From CAYMCJ01 sp964388985 (GTDB lineage Bacteria > Patescibacteriota > Patescibacteriia > Patescibacteriales > CAYMCJ01): DNA of 29,517 bases. The stretch spans positions 1 through 29,517 of the forward strand of contig CAYMCJ010000006.1 in assembly GCA_964388985.1 (NCBI GenBank), in the 5' to 3' direction. The notes beneath the pieces are model-generated. The model saw only the letters and a program-made list of their open reading frames with translations, searched no databases and was not told where the DNA came from. Below are positions 1 through 6,186 of the stretch, piece by piece. Position numbers and translations under genes: made by a program. Each line of letters opens with the position of its first letter. Positions within the stretch are counted from its first letter, which is position 1.

Positions 1-1043
1 ATAAATTTTTAAGTAAATTATTAGTCGGATCTTTGCTTTTTGGTTTTTTAACCATGGCTTTAATTTTTCTCCGAATGTATGCAATGTCACATTTGGTTTA
101 TGATTCACCATTACCATTTAGGGAATTATGGGATAAAAATATATTAATACTGGCTGGAGTTTTTTCGTTGGCTGGTTTCGTGGGCGGACTGACGGGAATA
201 GTCTTTAAAGGTTTTTATTCTTTATACAAAAAAAAGTTAGATAAAATATTAATTTTTATCGGGCCACTGTTTGTAATGTTTTCTTCCTTGGCTTTTTATA
301 AAGTTAAAATCGGCGGTACAATTATGAGTAGTTTACATGGATGGCCTTATCCGTTTTTGATTCACCAAATTAAAGATGTAATTGATGGATTTCAGATAGA
401 TAAATGGATTTTTTCGTCAGGCAGTTTTTATCATTATATTATTTTTAACTATTTACTATATTTAATAATATTTTTCTTGGTATATTATTTAATAAAATTT
501 GTAAGTAAAAAATTAAAAACAAAAAAGATAAACAGCACAATATTTTTGTTCGGATTATTAGTTTTGATGATAATATCATTTACTTCTTTTTTGCCTGTAA
601 AAAAATCATATATATCACATGAAATATCATGGGCTGGATATTGTGAAAAAAACTCCGATTGTGTAATTATTAGCAATAAATGCCCGTTTAGTTGCGCGGT
701 TGTGGTTAATAAGGGCAATGCGAATAAGATTAATGATTTAATCAATTCTTATCCCTCAACTTGTGAGCTTAATTGTTCTGGACGTGAAAAAGCAACTTGT
801 TTGGAAAATAAATGCTGGATATCCATTGATTACACTCCAAATGAAACATATTGGGAAATGCTTAAACAAGCGGTTGAGAATTGCGGAGTTAGTTCAATTA
901 TACAAACGCATAGTTTAGAAGTGACGGCTGTTTTGAAAAGTGGAACGGTTCTAAAAGCGGTAGAACCAGAAATTGATGATATTTTTGATATTGTGAAACA
1001 ATCAGAAAATAAATGTAGCGAGATAATAATGGGTACGGAATAA
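1..1043 (+). CDS. Multi-pass membrane protein with Cys-rich C-terminal domain (5'-partial)
   Basis: The reading frame is open to the left edge, so the TTG at 33 is probably internal and the true start lies outside the window. The visible part has about five hydrophobic membrane segments in the first two thirds. A soluble tail from about residue 200 (counted from the TTG at 33) follows, with spaced cysteines (motifs CEKNSDC, KCPFSC, CELNC, CLENKC and a last C near the end), which suggests disulfides outside the cytoplasm. I do not recognise the family. Cys-rich tails of the form xC-xxDC-xC occur in many uncharacterised CPR envelope proteins. The gene is followed by a good intrinsic terminator at 1103-1134, so it ends a transcription unit. 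Function unknown. Confidence 0.75.
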   Translation, partial: KFLSKLLVGSLLFGFLTMALIFLRMYAMSHLVYDSPLPFRELWDKNILILAGVFSLAGFVGGLTGIVFKGFYSLYKKKLDKILIFIGPLFVMFSSLAFYKVKIGGTIMSSLHGWPYPFLIHQIKDVIDGFQIDKWIFSSGSFYHYIIFNYLLYLIIFFLVYYLIKFVSKKLKTKKINSTIFLFGLLVLMIISFTSFLPVKKSYISHEISWAGYCEKNSDCVIISNKCPFSCAVVVNKGNANKINDLINSYPSTCELNCSGREKATCLENKCWISIDYTPNETYWEMLKQAVENCGVSSIIQTHSLEVTAVLKSGTVLKAVEPEIDDIFDIVKQSENKCSEIIMGTE

Positions 1044-1102
1044 TCTTTTTTCAATAATATTAGATAAACAACAACAAGTTAGAGTCGTAATGCCCGAGCT
1101 AA

Positions 1103-1134
1103 CAAAAAAATCGCCAAATCAGGCGATTTTTGTT
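1103..1134 (+). terminator. Intrinsic terminator after the first membrane protein
   Basis: The stem AAAAAATCGCC / GGCGATTTTT has loop AAATCA and a 3' T-run. Its T-run merges into the extended -10 box of the next gene (1131-1139), so a terminator and a promoter are packed back to back. Confidence 0.8.
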
Positions 1135-1139
1135 ATAAT
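1131..1139 (+). promoter_or_regulatory. Extended -10 promoter (TGTTATAAT) for the PQQ-propeller lipoprotein
   Basis: TG-T-TATAAT is a perfect extended -10 about 30 nt before the ATG at 1169. No good -35 is seen at the expected distance, which falls inside the terminator stem. Extended -10 promoters are known to tolerate a missing -35. The same box recurs at 3455-3463, and TGGTATAAT at 6022-6030 and 19233-19241. Confidence 0.6.
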
Positions 1140-1168
1140 ATAAAGTGACATAAAATTTTACTGAAAAT

Positions 1169-2653
1169 ATGAAAAAAAATTTAATTATTTTAGGAATTTT
1201 TATTCTTTTTACTGGTACGGGTTGCGCCATACAACAAAAAGTTAATGTTAAAAACGACGCCAGCCAGCTTTCCGCGCCGCTTGAATCCGAAGCCACGACA
1301 TCGGTCAAAACTACGCCCGAAGGTACAAAAAAAGAACAGCCGGCAAGCGCGTATTCCTGGTCTCAATTTTTGGGGAATTCTTTGCACACCGGATACGCTG
1401 CAGTGAAAGGACCGGCAAGAGCAACTTTAAAATGGAAATTTCAATTAGGAACGTTGACAGGCGGAAACCCCAACAGCGTCGTGGTTTCCGCTGACGGGAT
1501 TATTTATGTCGCCGGAGCCGCTAATATCTTTGCTTTGGATAAAAATGGCACCAAAATTTGGTCAAAGAGTTACCAAGGCACTCAAGGTCCAACTATTGCG
1601 GCTGACGGAACGGTTTACGTTCTTGCGCGAGATACGATCTTCGCTCTGGACAAAAATGGTAAAGAAAAATGGAAATTTAAAACCAACGGAAATATTGGTT
1701 TTGGTCCGGTTATTGGATCGGACGGAACTGTTTATCAGGGTAGCTGGGATGGTTATTTCTACGCGATAAATAAAGACGGAATTTTAAAATGGAAATACAA
1801 AACAGCGGGAGCCGTATCTTATCCGGCCAGTATTGATAAAAAGGGGACAATTTATCTAGGGGGCGGCGACGCCCACGCCGGCCCGGATAGCCATCTTTAC
1901 GCTTTTAATCCTGATGGAAGCTTAAAATGGAAATATGACACCAATGCTTTGCGAGTCGGTACGCCGGCGATCGGCTCTGACGGACTAATTTATGTTCCGG
2001 CCGCTCCTGATTTGTTTGTTTTTAATTCTTCCGGAGAATTGCAATGGGAAAAAGGTCCGGAAGTTATTTCCCAAAATATTCAGAATGTTTCCGCCGGAGA
2101 TTGCGGTGGGCCGCCTTTACCTCCTTGCAATGGGGAAAATCAATTTCAAAATGGCAACACGCCTCAAGCATCGGGGGACAAGTGTGGCGCGCCGCCTCTC
2201 CCGCCTTGCGCTGGAATGGGTCAGCCTCAAAATGATAATATGCCCCCGCCTCAAAATGACAGCGCTCCTTTACCATCGCTGGGTCAAGACGACATAGCAG
2301 GCGTCATCACTCCGGCCATCGCTTCGGACGGAACGATTTATATCGGCAATGCCCATGGAATTTTATCTGCCATTAATCCTAAAACCCACGAAGTAAAATG
2401 GACATACCAAACCGGCGCTGATCCAAAGCAACCCGGCTTTTATGGTTTGCCCAGCTATCCGCTAGTTGATAAGGAGGGAACAGTTTACATTGGTTCGGTT
2501 GACGGCAAAATGTACGCAGTCAGTAAAGACGGAAAACTATTGTGGAGCTACCAAACAGGCGGAAGAATCAGCGAGGCCTCACCCGCCTTTGGTTTGGATG
2601 GCACGCTATACTTTACTTCCAAAGATGGTTATTTATATGCCATTGAAAATTGA
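1169..2653 (+). CDS. PQQ-type beta-propeller repeat lipoprotein
   Basis: The N-terminus is a lipoprotein signal peptide with lipobox TGC (Cys at about residue 19), so the protein should be anchored outside the cytoplasmic membrane. From about residue 60 there are repeated blades of the PQQ/pyrrolo-quinoline type (DGTIYVA..., ALDKNG.., WKYKT..), as in BamB-like and PQQ-dehydrogenase propellers. No enzyme active-site residues were recognised, so a binding or scaffolding role is more likely than dehydrogenase activity. A Pro/Cys-rich insert at about residues 305-375 interrupts the blades and carries two copies of CGxPPLPPC (residues 312-320 and 339-347). Base composition is visibly richer in GC than the flanking genes, which hints at a different history. 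The protein has its own promoter and no clear Shine-Dalgarno sequence. Confidence 0.85.
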   Translation: MKKNLIILGIFILFTGTGCAIQQKVNVKNDASQLSAPLESEATTSVKTTPEGTKKEQPASAYSWSQFLGNSLHTGYAAVKGPARATLKWKFQLGTLTGGNPNSVVVSADGIIYVAGAANIFALDKNGTKIWSKSYQGTQGPTIAADGTVYVLARDTIFALDKNGKEKWKFKTNGNIGFGPVIGSDGTVYQGSWDGYFYAINKDGILKWKYKTAGAVSYPASIDKKGTIYLGGGDAHAGPDSHLYAFNPDGSLKWKYDTNALRVGTPAIGSDGLIYVPAAPDLFVFNSSGELQWEKGPEVISQNIQNVSAGDCGGPPLPPCNGENQFQNGNTPQASGDKCGAPPLPPCAGMGQPQNDNMPPPQNDSAPLPSLGQDDIAGVITPAIASDGTIYIGNAHGILSAINPKTHEVKWTYQTGADPKQPGFYGLPSYPLVDKEGTVYIGSVDGKMYAVSKDGKLLWSYQTGGRISEASPAFGLDGTLYFTSKDGYLYAIEN

Positions 2654-2727
2654 TTTTTTATAATCTGATTTAAAAAAGTTCGGAAGCTGTCCGGATACGC
2701 GAGCTAATAAGATTATTTTTTGGGTTC

Positions 2728-2745
2728 GTCCCGCATCCGCGGGAC
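2728..2745. repeat. Short GC-rich palindrome (copy A)
   Basis: GTCCCGC-ATCC-GCGGGAC is a 7-bp stem with a 4-nt loop and no T-run, so it is not an ordinary terminator. Related palindromes are at 12896-12913 and 25330-25357. The surrounding 2654-2852 region holds no gene I can support. Confidence 0.65.
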
Positions 2746-2852
2746 GCCCGGCTTGTCCAGAGATTTTTGGGCGTATGCTGGGCGAATTCCTGTTCCCGAG
2801 CTATCTTTTATGTTTATTATTTGGAAAGTTTAAAAAAATGAAGTAAAAAATT

Positions 2853-3113
2853 ATGGACAAAAACAATATTCCGCAGGAATTAAATAAAAATTTAAAGGAT
2901 TTAAACGAAAATATTAAAAAATCAAACTCTTTTTGGCTGGGCTTTCTTCGTGGAATTGCCGGCGGAATCGGTACGGCCATCGGCGCGACTATTATCGCGG
3001 CTATTGTGATAACAATTTTAGCCAAAACAATCCATTCCGTTGAGTATGTCCCAATACTTAATAAGATTATAAAAAATACGAATATAGAGTCAATAATTCA
3101 GAAAGACGAATAG
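2853..3113 (+). CDS. Small membrane protein, DUF5665-like
   Basis: The protein has 86 residues: a charged, helical N-terminus (about residues 1-28), then LRGIAGGIGTAIGATIIAA, one Gly-rich membrane helix (about 30-56), then a short polar tail. The FLRG-x-GGxGTAxGAT pattern fits the DUF5665 family of small bacterial membrane proteins, whose function is unknown. It has no obvious Shine-Dalgarno sequence. It stands alone between noncoding stretches with palindromes on both sides, so the context gives no clue to its role. Confidence 0.7.
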   Translation: MDKNNIPQELNKNLKDLNENIKKSNSFWLGFLRGIAGGIGTAIGATIIAAIVITILAKTIHSVEYVPILNKIIKNTNIESIIQKDE

Positions 3114-3298
3114 AAGAATTCAATTTTGTCTGGAAGAAAAAGTTGATGGATATAATTAAGAAAATTGGGAAAGGGGATTATGATTTAGTTTGGTCCCGCA
3201 GCAGTCCTCTCCGCGCGACTTTTAGGAGACTGCGGCGGAACAAAACCCCTTCCGCTTAAATTCCGTTCGGATTTTTTTATAAAATCCGAGCCAATAAG

Positions 3299-3335
3299 AT
3301 AACCGCACTTTGCTGCAAAATGCGGTTATTTTATT
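3299..3335 (+). terminator. Intrinsic terminator, repeat copy 1
   Basis: The stem ATAACCGCA / TGCGGTTAT has loop CTTTGCTGCAAA followed by TTTATT. Bases 3300-3335 are identical to 5376-5411, giving a 36-bp direct repeat either side of the ImmA/IrrE-PIN module. Confidence 0.75.
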
Positions 3336-3428
3336 AAGTTCATATTTTTTATAAAAATTAAATAGAGGCGTTTTTTATTTTTTTAATATTATTCTAATAT
3401 TAGGACAATATTTTGCTATGCTTATTTG

Positions 3429-3463
3429 TTGACATAGTAATAATTTTTTAAATATGTTATAAT
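3429..3463 (+). promoter_or_regulatory. Promoter of the ImmA/IrrE-PIN module
   Basis: A perfect extended -10, TG-T-TATAAT, lies at 3455-3463. A TTGACA at 3429-3434 is too far (23 nt) to serve that -10, but sits 18 nt from an alternative TATGTT at 3453-3458. Two overlapping start choices are therefore possible. The gene starts at 3489. Confidence 0.55.
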
Positions 3464-3488
3464 AATATTAACAAAATTATTTTTTGAA

Positions 3489-4736
3489 ATGTTTAAAACC
3501 ACAAAAAAAATTGAGTATTTTATTAATCCTGCTAGATTATCTTATCTATTGGAGCTTTATCAAATTACGGAGAAGGATTTAGTTGAACGATTAAATTTGA
3601 CAAAAAATAATGAATTAAGAAAATTTGGGATAGTTGATATTGGATGGCTTAATGACGTAATGGATAAAAAAAATAAAATCAATTTATCTTTACTAAAAAG
3701 AATAGAAGCAATTTTTAATGTTGGTATTTCTTGGTTAGTTTCTAGCCGCACACTTCCACCCAAAAATGGAAGTATTTTTTTTAGAAAAAAAATTTTTAAT
3801 TCCGAATTAGATTTTAATAGTAAAAAAATTATTGATAGTTTTGAAAAGTTAAAGATCGAAACTCAGCTAATGACAAAATATATAAATTACAAACCGAAAC
3901 GTTTTTTAAAGGTGTATTCGCAAAATGATGATGCTATATTGGTTGCGAAAGAAATATCTTCAATTTTTTTCGGAAAATATCAAACTTTACTTGAAAAGAA
4001 AGAAATTGAAAAGCCAACTGCAGAAAGGGATTATTTAAAAAATCTCATAAGAACCATGGAAGAGTTTAGTATTTTTGTATTTGAACGAACGGAAACATGG
4101 AATCAGAAAGAAAGATTGAACAACGTAGATGGGCTTTTTCTTTTCCCAAATTTTATATTAATAAAAAGGAACCAGAAATATTTTAGAAGAGAAATTTTTT
4201 CTTTAATACATGAGTTTGCCCATTATTTATTAAATATTGAGGAGATTGACAATGTAAGAGAAGAATTTTTGAATTTCAAATTAAGTAAGATTGAGCAATG
4301 GTGTTATGCCTTTGCTTTTTATTTTTTGTTGCATGATCAAATAAAAAATTACGAAAGTATTAAAAACGCCAATAAACAAAATAATTATTCTGAAAATATC
4401 ATAAACGAAATATATTGTAATACTCATTTAAGTCAGAGGGCTATTTACACAAGACTTGTGATTGAAAATAAAATTTCCCAAACTGATTATAACAAAAAAA
4501 AGGAGGAACTAAATAAATATATTAAAGAGAGAGAAAAAGAAGAATTAATACGAAAAGAATTCAATAGGGCTCGTGGGATAGAGCAAAAAGGCTCGGCGCC
4601 AAAACCGATAGAATCAAAATTATTCACTGAGTTAGTTAAAATCAATTATTTTGAAGGAAATATTGCCGAAAATAAATTGAGGGAATATTTAAGAATTGGT
4701 TCTGAAAAAAACTTGAATGATGTTTTATATAGTTAA
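3489..4736 (+). CDS. HTH / ImmA-IrrE family metallopeptidase
   Basis: The protein has 415 residues. Residues ~12-80 look like a divergent helix-turn-helix of the XRE type (ARLSYLLELYQITEKDL... LLKRIEAIFNVGISWL). The peptidase domain carries the zinc motif HEFAH at residues 241-245, inside SLIHEFAHYLLN, as in ImmA/IrrE (COG2856) proteins. Family members cleave repressors or act as the antidote and regulator half of toxin-antitoxin-like pairs. A basic, Lys/Glu-rich helical tail follows. The next gene, a PIN-like protein, starts 3 nt after the stop, so the two are almost certainly co-transcribed and work together. The region is very AT-rich compared with housekeeping neighbours and is bounded by 36-bp direct repeats, which fits horizontal gain. 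Likely role: protease and regulator of the module. Confidence 0.85.
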   Translation: MFKTTKKIEYFINPARLSYLLELYQITEKDLVERLNLTKNNELRKFGIVDIGWLNDVMDKKNKINLSLLKRIEAIFNVGISWLVSSRTLPPKNGSIFFRKKIFNSELDFNSKKIIDSFEKLKIETQLMTKYINYKPKRFLKVYSQNDDAILVAKEISSIFFGKYQTLLEKKEIEKPTAERDYLKNLIRTMEEFSIFVFERTETWNQKERLNNVDGLFLFPNFILIKRNQKYFRREIFSLIHEFAHYLLNIEEIDNVREEFLNFKLSKIEQWCYAFAFYFLLHDQIKNYESIKNANKQNNYSENIINEIYCNTHLSQRAIYTRLVIENKISQTDYNKKKEELNKYIKEREKEELIRKEFNRARGIEQKGSAPKPIESKLFTELVKINYFEGNIAENKLREYLRIGSEKNLNDVLYS

Positions 4737-4739
4737 AAT

Positions 4740-5324
4740 ATGTCTGATGAAAAAAGAAAATTAATTATTGATAATAATAGTCTAATAGATTTTTTTAATT
4801 ACTATTATTTTGATAGAGATAATAAAAATAAAATTTACAATGATATAAAAGAATTTATATTTTCTAAAATTAAATCTAATGAAATTATAATTATAGACAA
4901 AGTTTTTAAAGAATTTAAGCATATAGATTTTCAGGATGACTTAAAGGATATTAAATCAAAAATTAGTCCTTTTATAGTAAATACAGACCACTTAATACTT
5001 GAGGTGGAAAAATTATCGAAAGATTATTATATTGAGTACAACGAAAGATATATAAATGATAAATCACAAATAGTCGCTGAAATGGAATATATATTAAATG
5101 GCGCAGATTTATATTTAATTGCCCTGTGCCTTGAATATAAAAATGAAGAAAATTTATTACCAACGGTTGTGACAGAAGAATCATTTAATAAAAGAAATTA
5201 TAAAAAATTAGTTGATAAAATACCAATAATTTGCAAAAAAGAAAATATTAAATGTGTAAGGTTGCCACATTCACTTTTTAATATTTATAAAGATGAACTT
5301 GAATTTAACCTTAATATAAAATAA
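4740..5324 (+). CDS. PIN-like nuclease, DUF4411-like (putative toxin)
   Basis: The protein has 194 residues. The pattern is that of a PIN-like fold: IIDNNSLIDFF near the N-terminus (Asp11 in the first acidic position), Glu58 in KVFKEFKH, Asp123 in NGADLYLIAL, and the strand VVTEES after it. The ADxxLIA...VVTEE pair is typical of DUF4411-type PIN-like proteins, which are often encoded beside ImmA/IrrE proteins. I infer a metal-dependent RNase toxin, or an effector controlled by the upstream protease. The nucleolytic activity is inferred, not shown. The ATG is 3 nt after the upstream stop. The gene is strongly AT-rich. The terminator at 5372-5411 closes the unit. Confidence 0.7.
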   Translation: MSDEKRKLIIDNNSLIDFFNYYYFDRDNKNKIYNDIKEFIFSKIKSNEIIIIDKVFKEFKHIDFQDDLKDIKSKISPFIVNTDHLILEVEKLSKDYYIEYNERYINDKSQIVAEMEYILNGADLYLIALCLEYKNEENLLPTVVTEESFNKRNYKKLVDKIPIICKKENIKCVRLPHSLFNIYKDELEFNLNIK

Positions 5325-5371
5325 TTATATTTTAATTTTGATTCAAACATCGTCCCTGCCCCCGAGTACAT

Positions 5372-5411
5372 AAAATAACCGCACTTTGCTGCAAAATGCG
5401 GTTATTTTATT
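5372..5411 (+). terminator. Intrinsic terminator, repeat copy 2
   Basis: The perfect 12-bp stem AAAATAACCGCA / TGCGGTTATTTT has a 13-nt loop. Positions 5376-5411 repeat 3300-3335 exactly. The stem can work in both directions because of the A-run and T-run. Confidence 0.8.
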
Positions 5412-5428
5412 GGTTTAATTATCTTTTA

Positions 5429-5470
5429 AATAAGGGTCATTTGGAGCAAATGAACCTTATTTTGTTTTAT
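5429..5470 (+). terminator. Long intrinsic terminator-like hairpin
   Basis: A 15-bp stem with one mismatch (5429-5443 pairs with 5447-5461) has a 3-nt GAG loop and is followed by TTGTTTTAT. It sits between the PIN-like gene and the promoter of the next gene, so it insulates the two. Confidence 0.7.
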
Positions 5471-5583
5471 AGAAAGTGGCACTTTTGTGTATTGCTTTTT
5501 AAAGCGTGTTTTTCGGGAGACTATCGCGGAACGAAAACTTATTGATACCTCTCTTAAAATATTTTTAGCTATCATATTTTCAA

Positions 5584-5612
5584 TTGACATATAAGCCAGG
5601 TCGTGTTAGTGT
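5584..5612 (+). promoter_or_regulatory. Promoter for the small gene at 5660
   Basis: TTGACA at 5584-5589, a 17-nt spacer, then TAGTGT at 5607-5612 preceded by TGT. The exact -35 with ideal spacing makes this the most canonical promoter in the window. It lies about 50 nt before the start codon. Confidence 0.55.
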
Positions 5613-5659
5613 AATGCCAAATAAATAATAACTGTTCTGTTAATAGGGGGGGGTGCACT

Positions 5660-5905
5660 ATGGCTGTTAAAGTTGAGGAGTCTCGTCAGGGCCCTAATTG
5701 TTTTCAGTTGGAGATACATTTAACTGGGGAGCATGAAAGAGGGTACGACCATTCTTTTAAGCAGCTTCTCAGTTCTATTGGGCTGCAGGTAGAAAAAGAT
5801 TACGGCGGAAATGCTAGAGGATATTATAAGCTGACAGTACTCGTAACTCCAGAAAAGGTGAATTGGGCGAAAAGTAAAATAAAAGAGTGGGAATCGTTCA
5901 ACTAG
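5660..5905 (+). CDS. Small hypothetical protein with a strong Shine-Dalgarno sequence
   Basis: The protein has 81 residues, is soluble and mixed alpha/beta, and has no membrane segment, no Cys pair apart from one residue, and no motif I recognise. The pattern strand (FQLEIHLTG), helix (HSFKQLLSSIG), strand (YYKLTVLV), helix (VNWAKSKIKEW) suggests a small ferredoxin-like or KH-like fold, but that is only a guess. The start at 5660 is fixed by an A-plus-eight-G tract at 5645-5653, ideally spaced from ATG. No other gene here has so clear a ribosome-binding site. It has its own promoter and its own terminator (5969-6012), so it is a single-gene unit that is probably well expressed. Confidence 0.65.
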   Translation: MAVKVEESRQGPNCFQLEIHLTGEHERGYDHSFKQLLSSIGLQVEKDYGGNARGYYKLTVLVTPEKVNWAKSKIKEWESFN

Positions 5906-5968
5906 CCTATCATTGTTCTTATGAATTTCCTAACCGAGGAAGGTTATTTCGCATTAAATAATTAACCC

Positions 5969-6012
5969 ACCACCAGAAGAATTTTTTCTGCTTCGGTGGT
6001 TTTTTATTTTTT
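5969..6012 (+). terminator. Intrinsic terminator after the small protein
   Basis: ACCACC-AGAAG pairs with CTTC-GGTGGT (one bulged A), with loop AATTTTTTCTG, followed by TTTTTATTTTTT. A classic strong terminator. Confidence 0.85.
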
Positions 6013-6021
6013 AAGAAATTA

Positions 6022-6030
6022 TGGTATAAT
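6022..6030 (+). promoter_or_regulatory. Extended -10 promoter of the ClpC-like gene
   Basis: TGGTATAAT (TG-n-TATAAT) comes directly after the terminator. It predicts a leader of about 150 nt, which contains the inverted repeat at 6041-6158. Confidence 0.6.
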
Positions 6031-6040
6031 AAAATTATAA

Positions 6041-6158
6041 ATTACGAATAAGTACGAATATACGAATTCTTTAAATTACGATTATTTATTTCTGTCTGCT
6101 ATTAAATTTATAAACAGGTAAATAACTTATTATTTGTATATTCGTAAAAATTCGTAAT
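6041..6158. repeat. AT-rich inverted repeat in the clpC leader
   Basis: The 22-nt arms 6041-6062 and 6137-6158 are complementary at 19 of 22 positions and share the word TACGAAT. Similar TTTGTA/TACGAAT arms lie at 11787-11820 and 17831-17878, each time upstream of a gene. They look like members of a dispersed intergenic repeat. Confidence 0.6.
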
Positions 6159-6186
6159 TCGTAGAAAATTTAAAGTATTTTATTTT

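Larger units (their letters stand above)
3114..3488. other. Noncoding stretch with imperfect palindromes, a terminator and a promoter
   Basis: Contents in order: a degenerate GC-rich palindrome (arms 3201-3210 and 3224-3233), a hairpin CGGATTTT/AAAATCCG (3268-3275 and 3281-3288), the first copy of a 36-bp terminator repeat (3300-3335), then an AT-rich stretch carrying the promoter of the ImmA/IrrE gene. The segment GGAGACTGCGGCGGAAC at 3225-3241 resembles GGAGACTATCGCGGAAC at 5515-5532. No convincing gene is present. Confidence 0.6.
5325..5659. other. Noncoding stretch with two terminators and a promoter
   Basis: After the repeat terminator there is a second strong hairpin (5429-5461), a short segment (5515-5537) resembling 3225-3246, and a promoter for the small gene at 5660. 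No coding region is convincing here. Confidence 0.6.

Noticed and set aside
3146..3259. 37-codon plus-strand ORF with an Arg-rich end
   Set aside because: Its 3' half is just the translation of an imperfect GC-rich palindrome, it has no ribosome-binding site, and it shows no recognisable motif.
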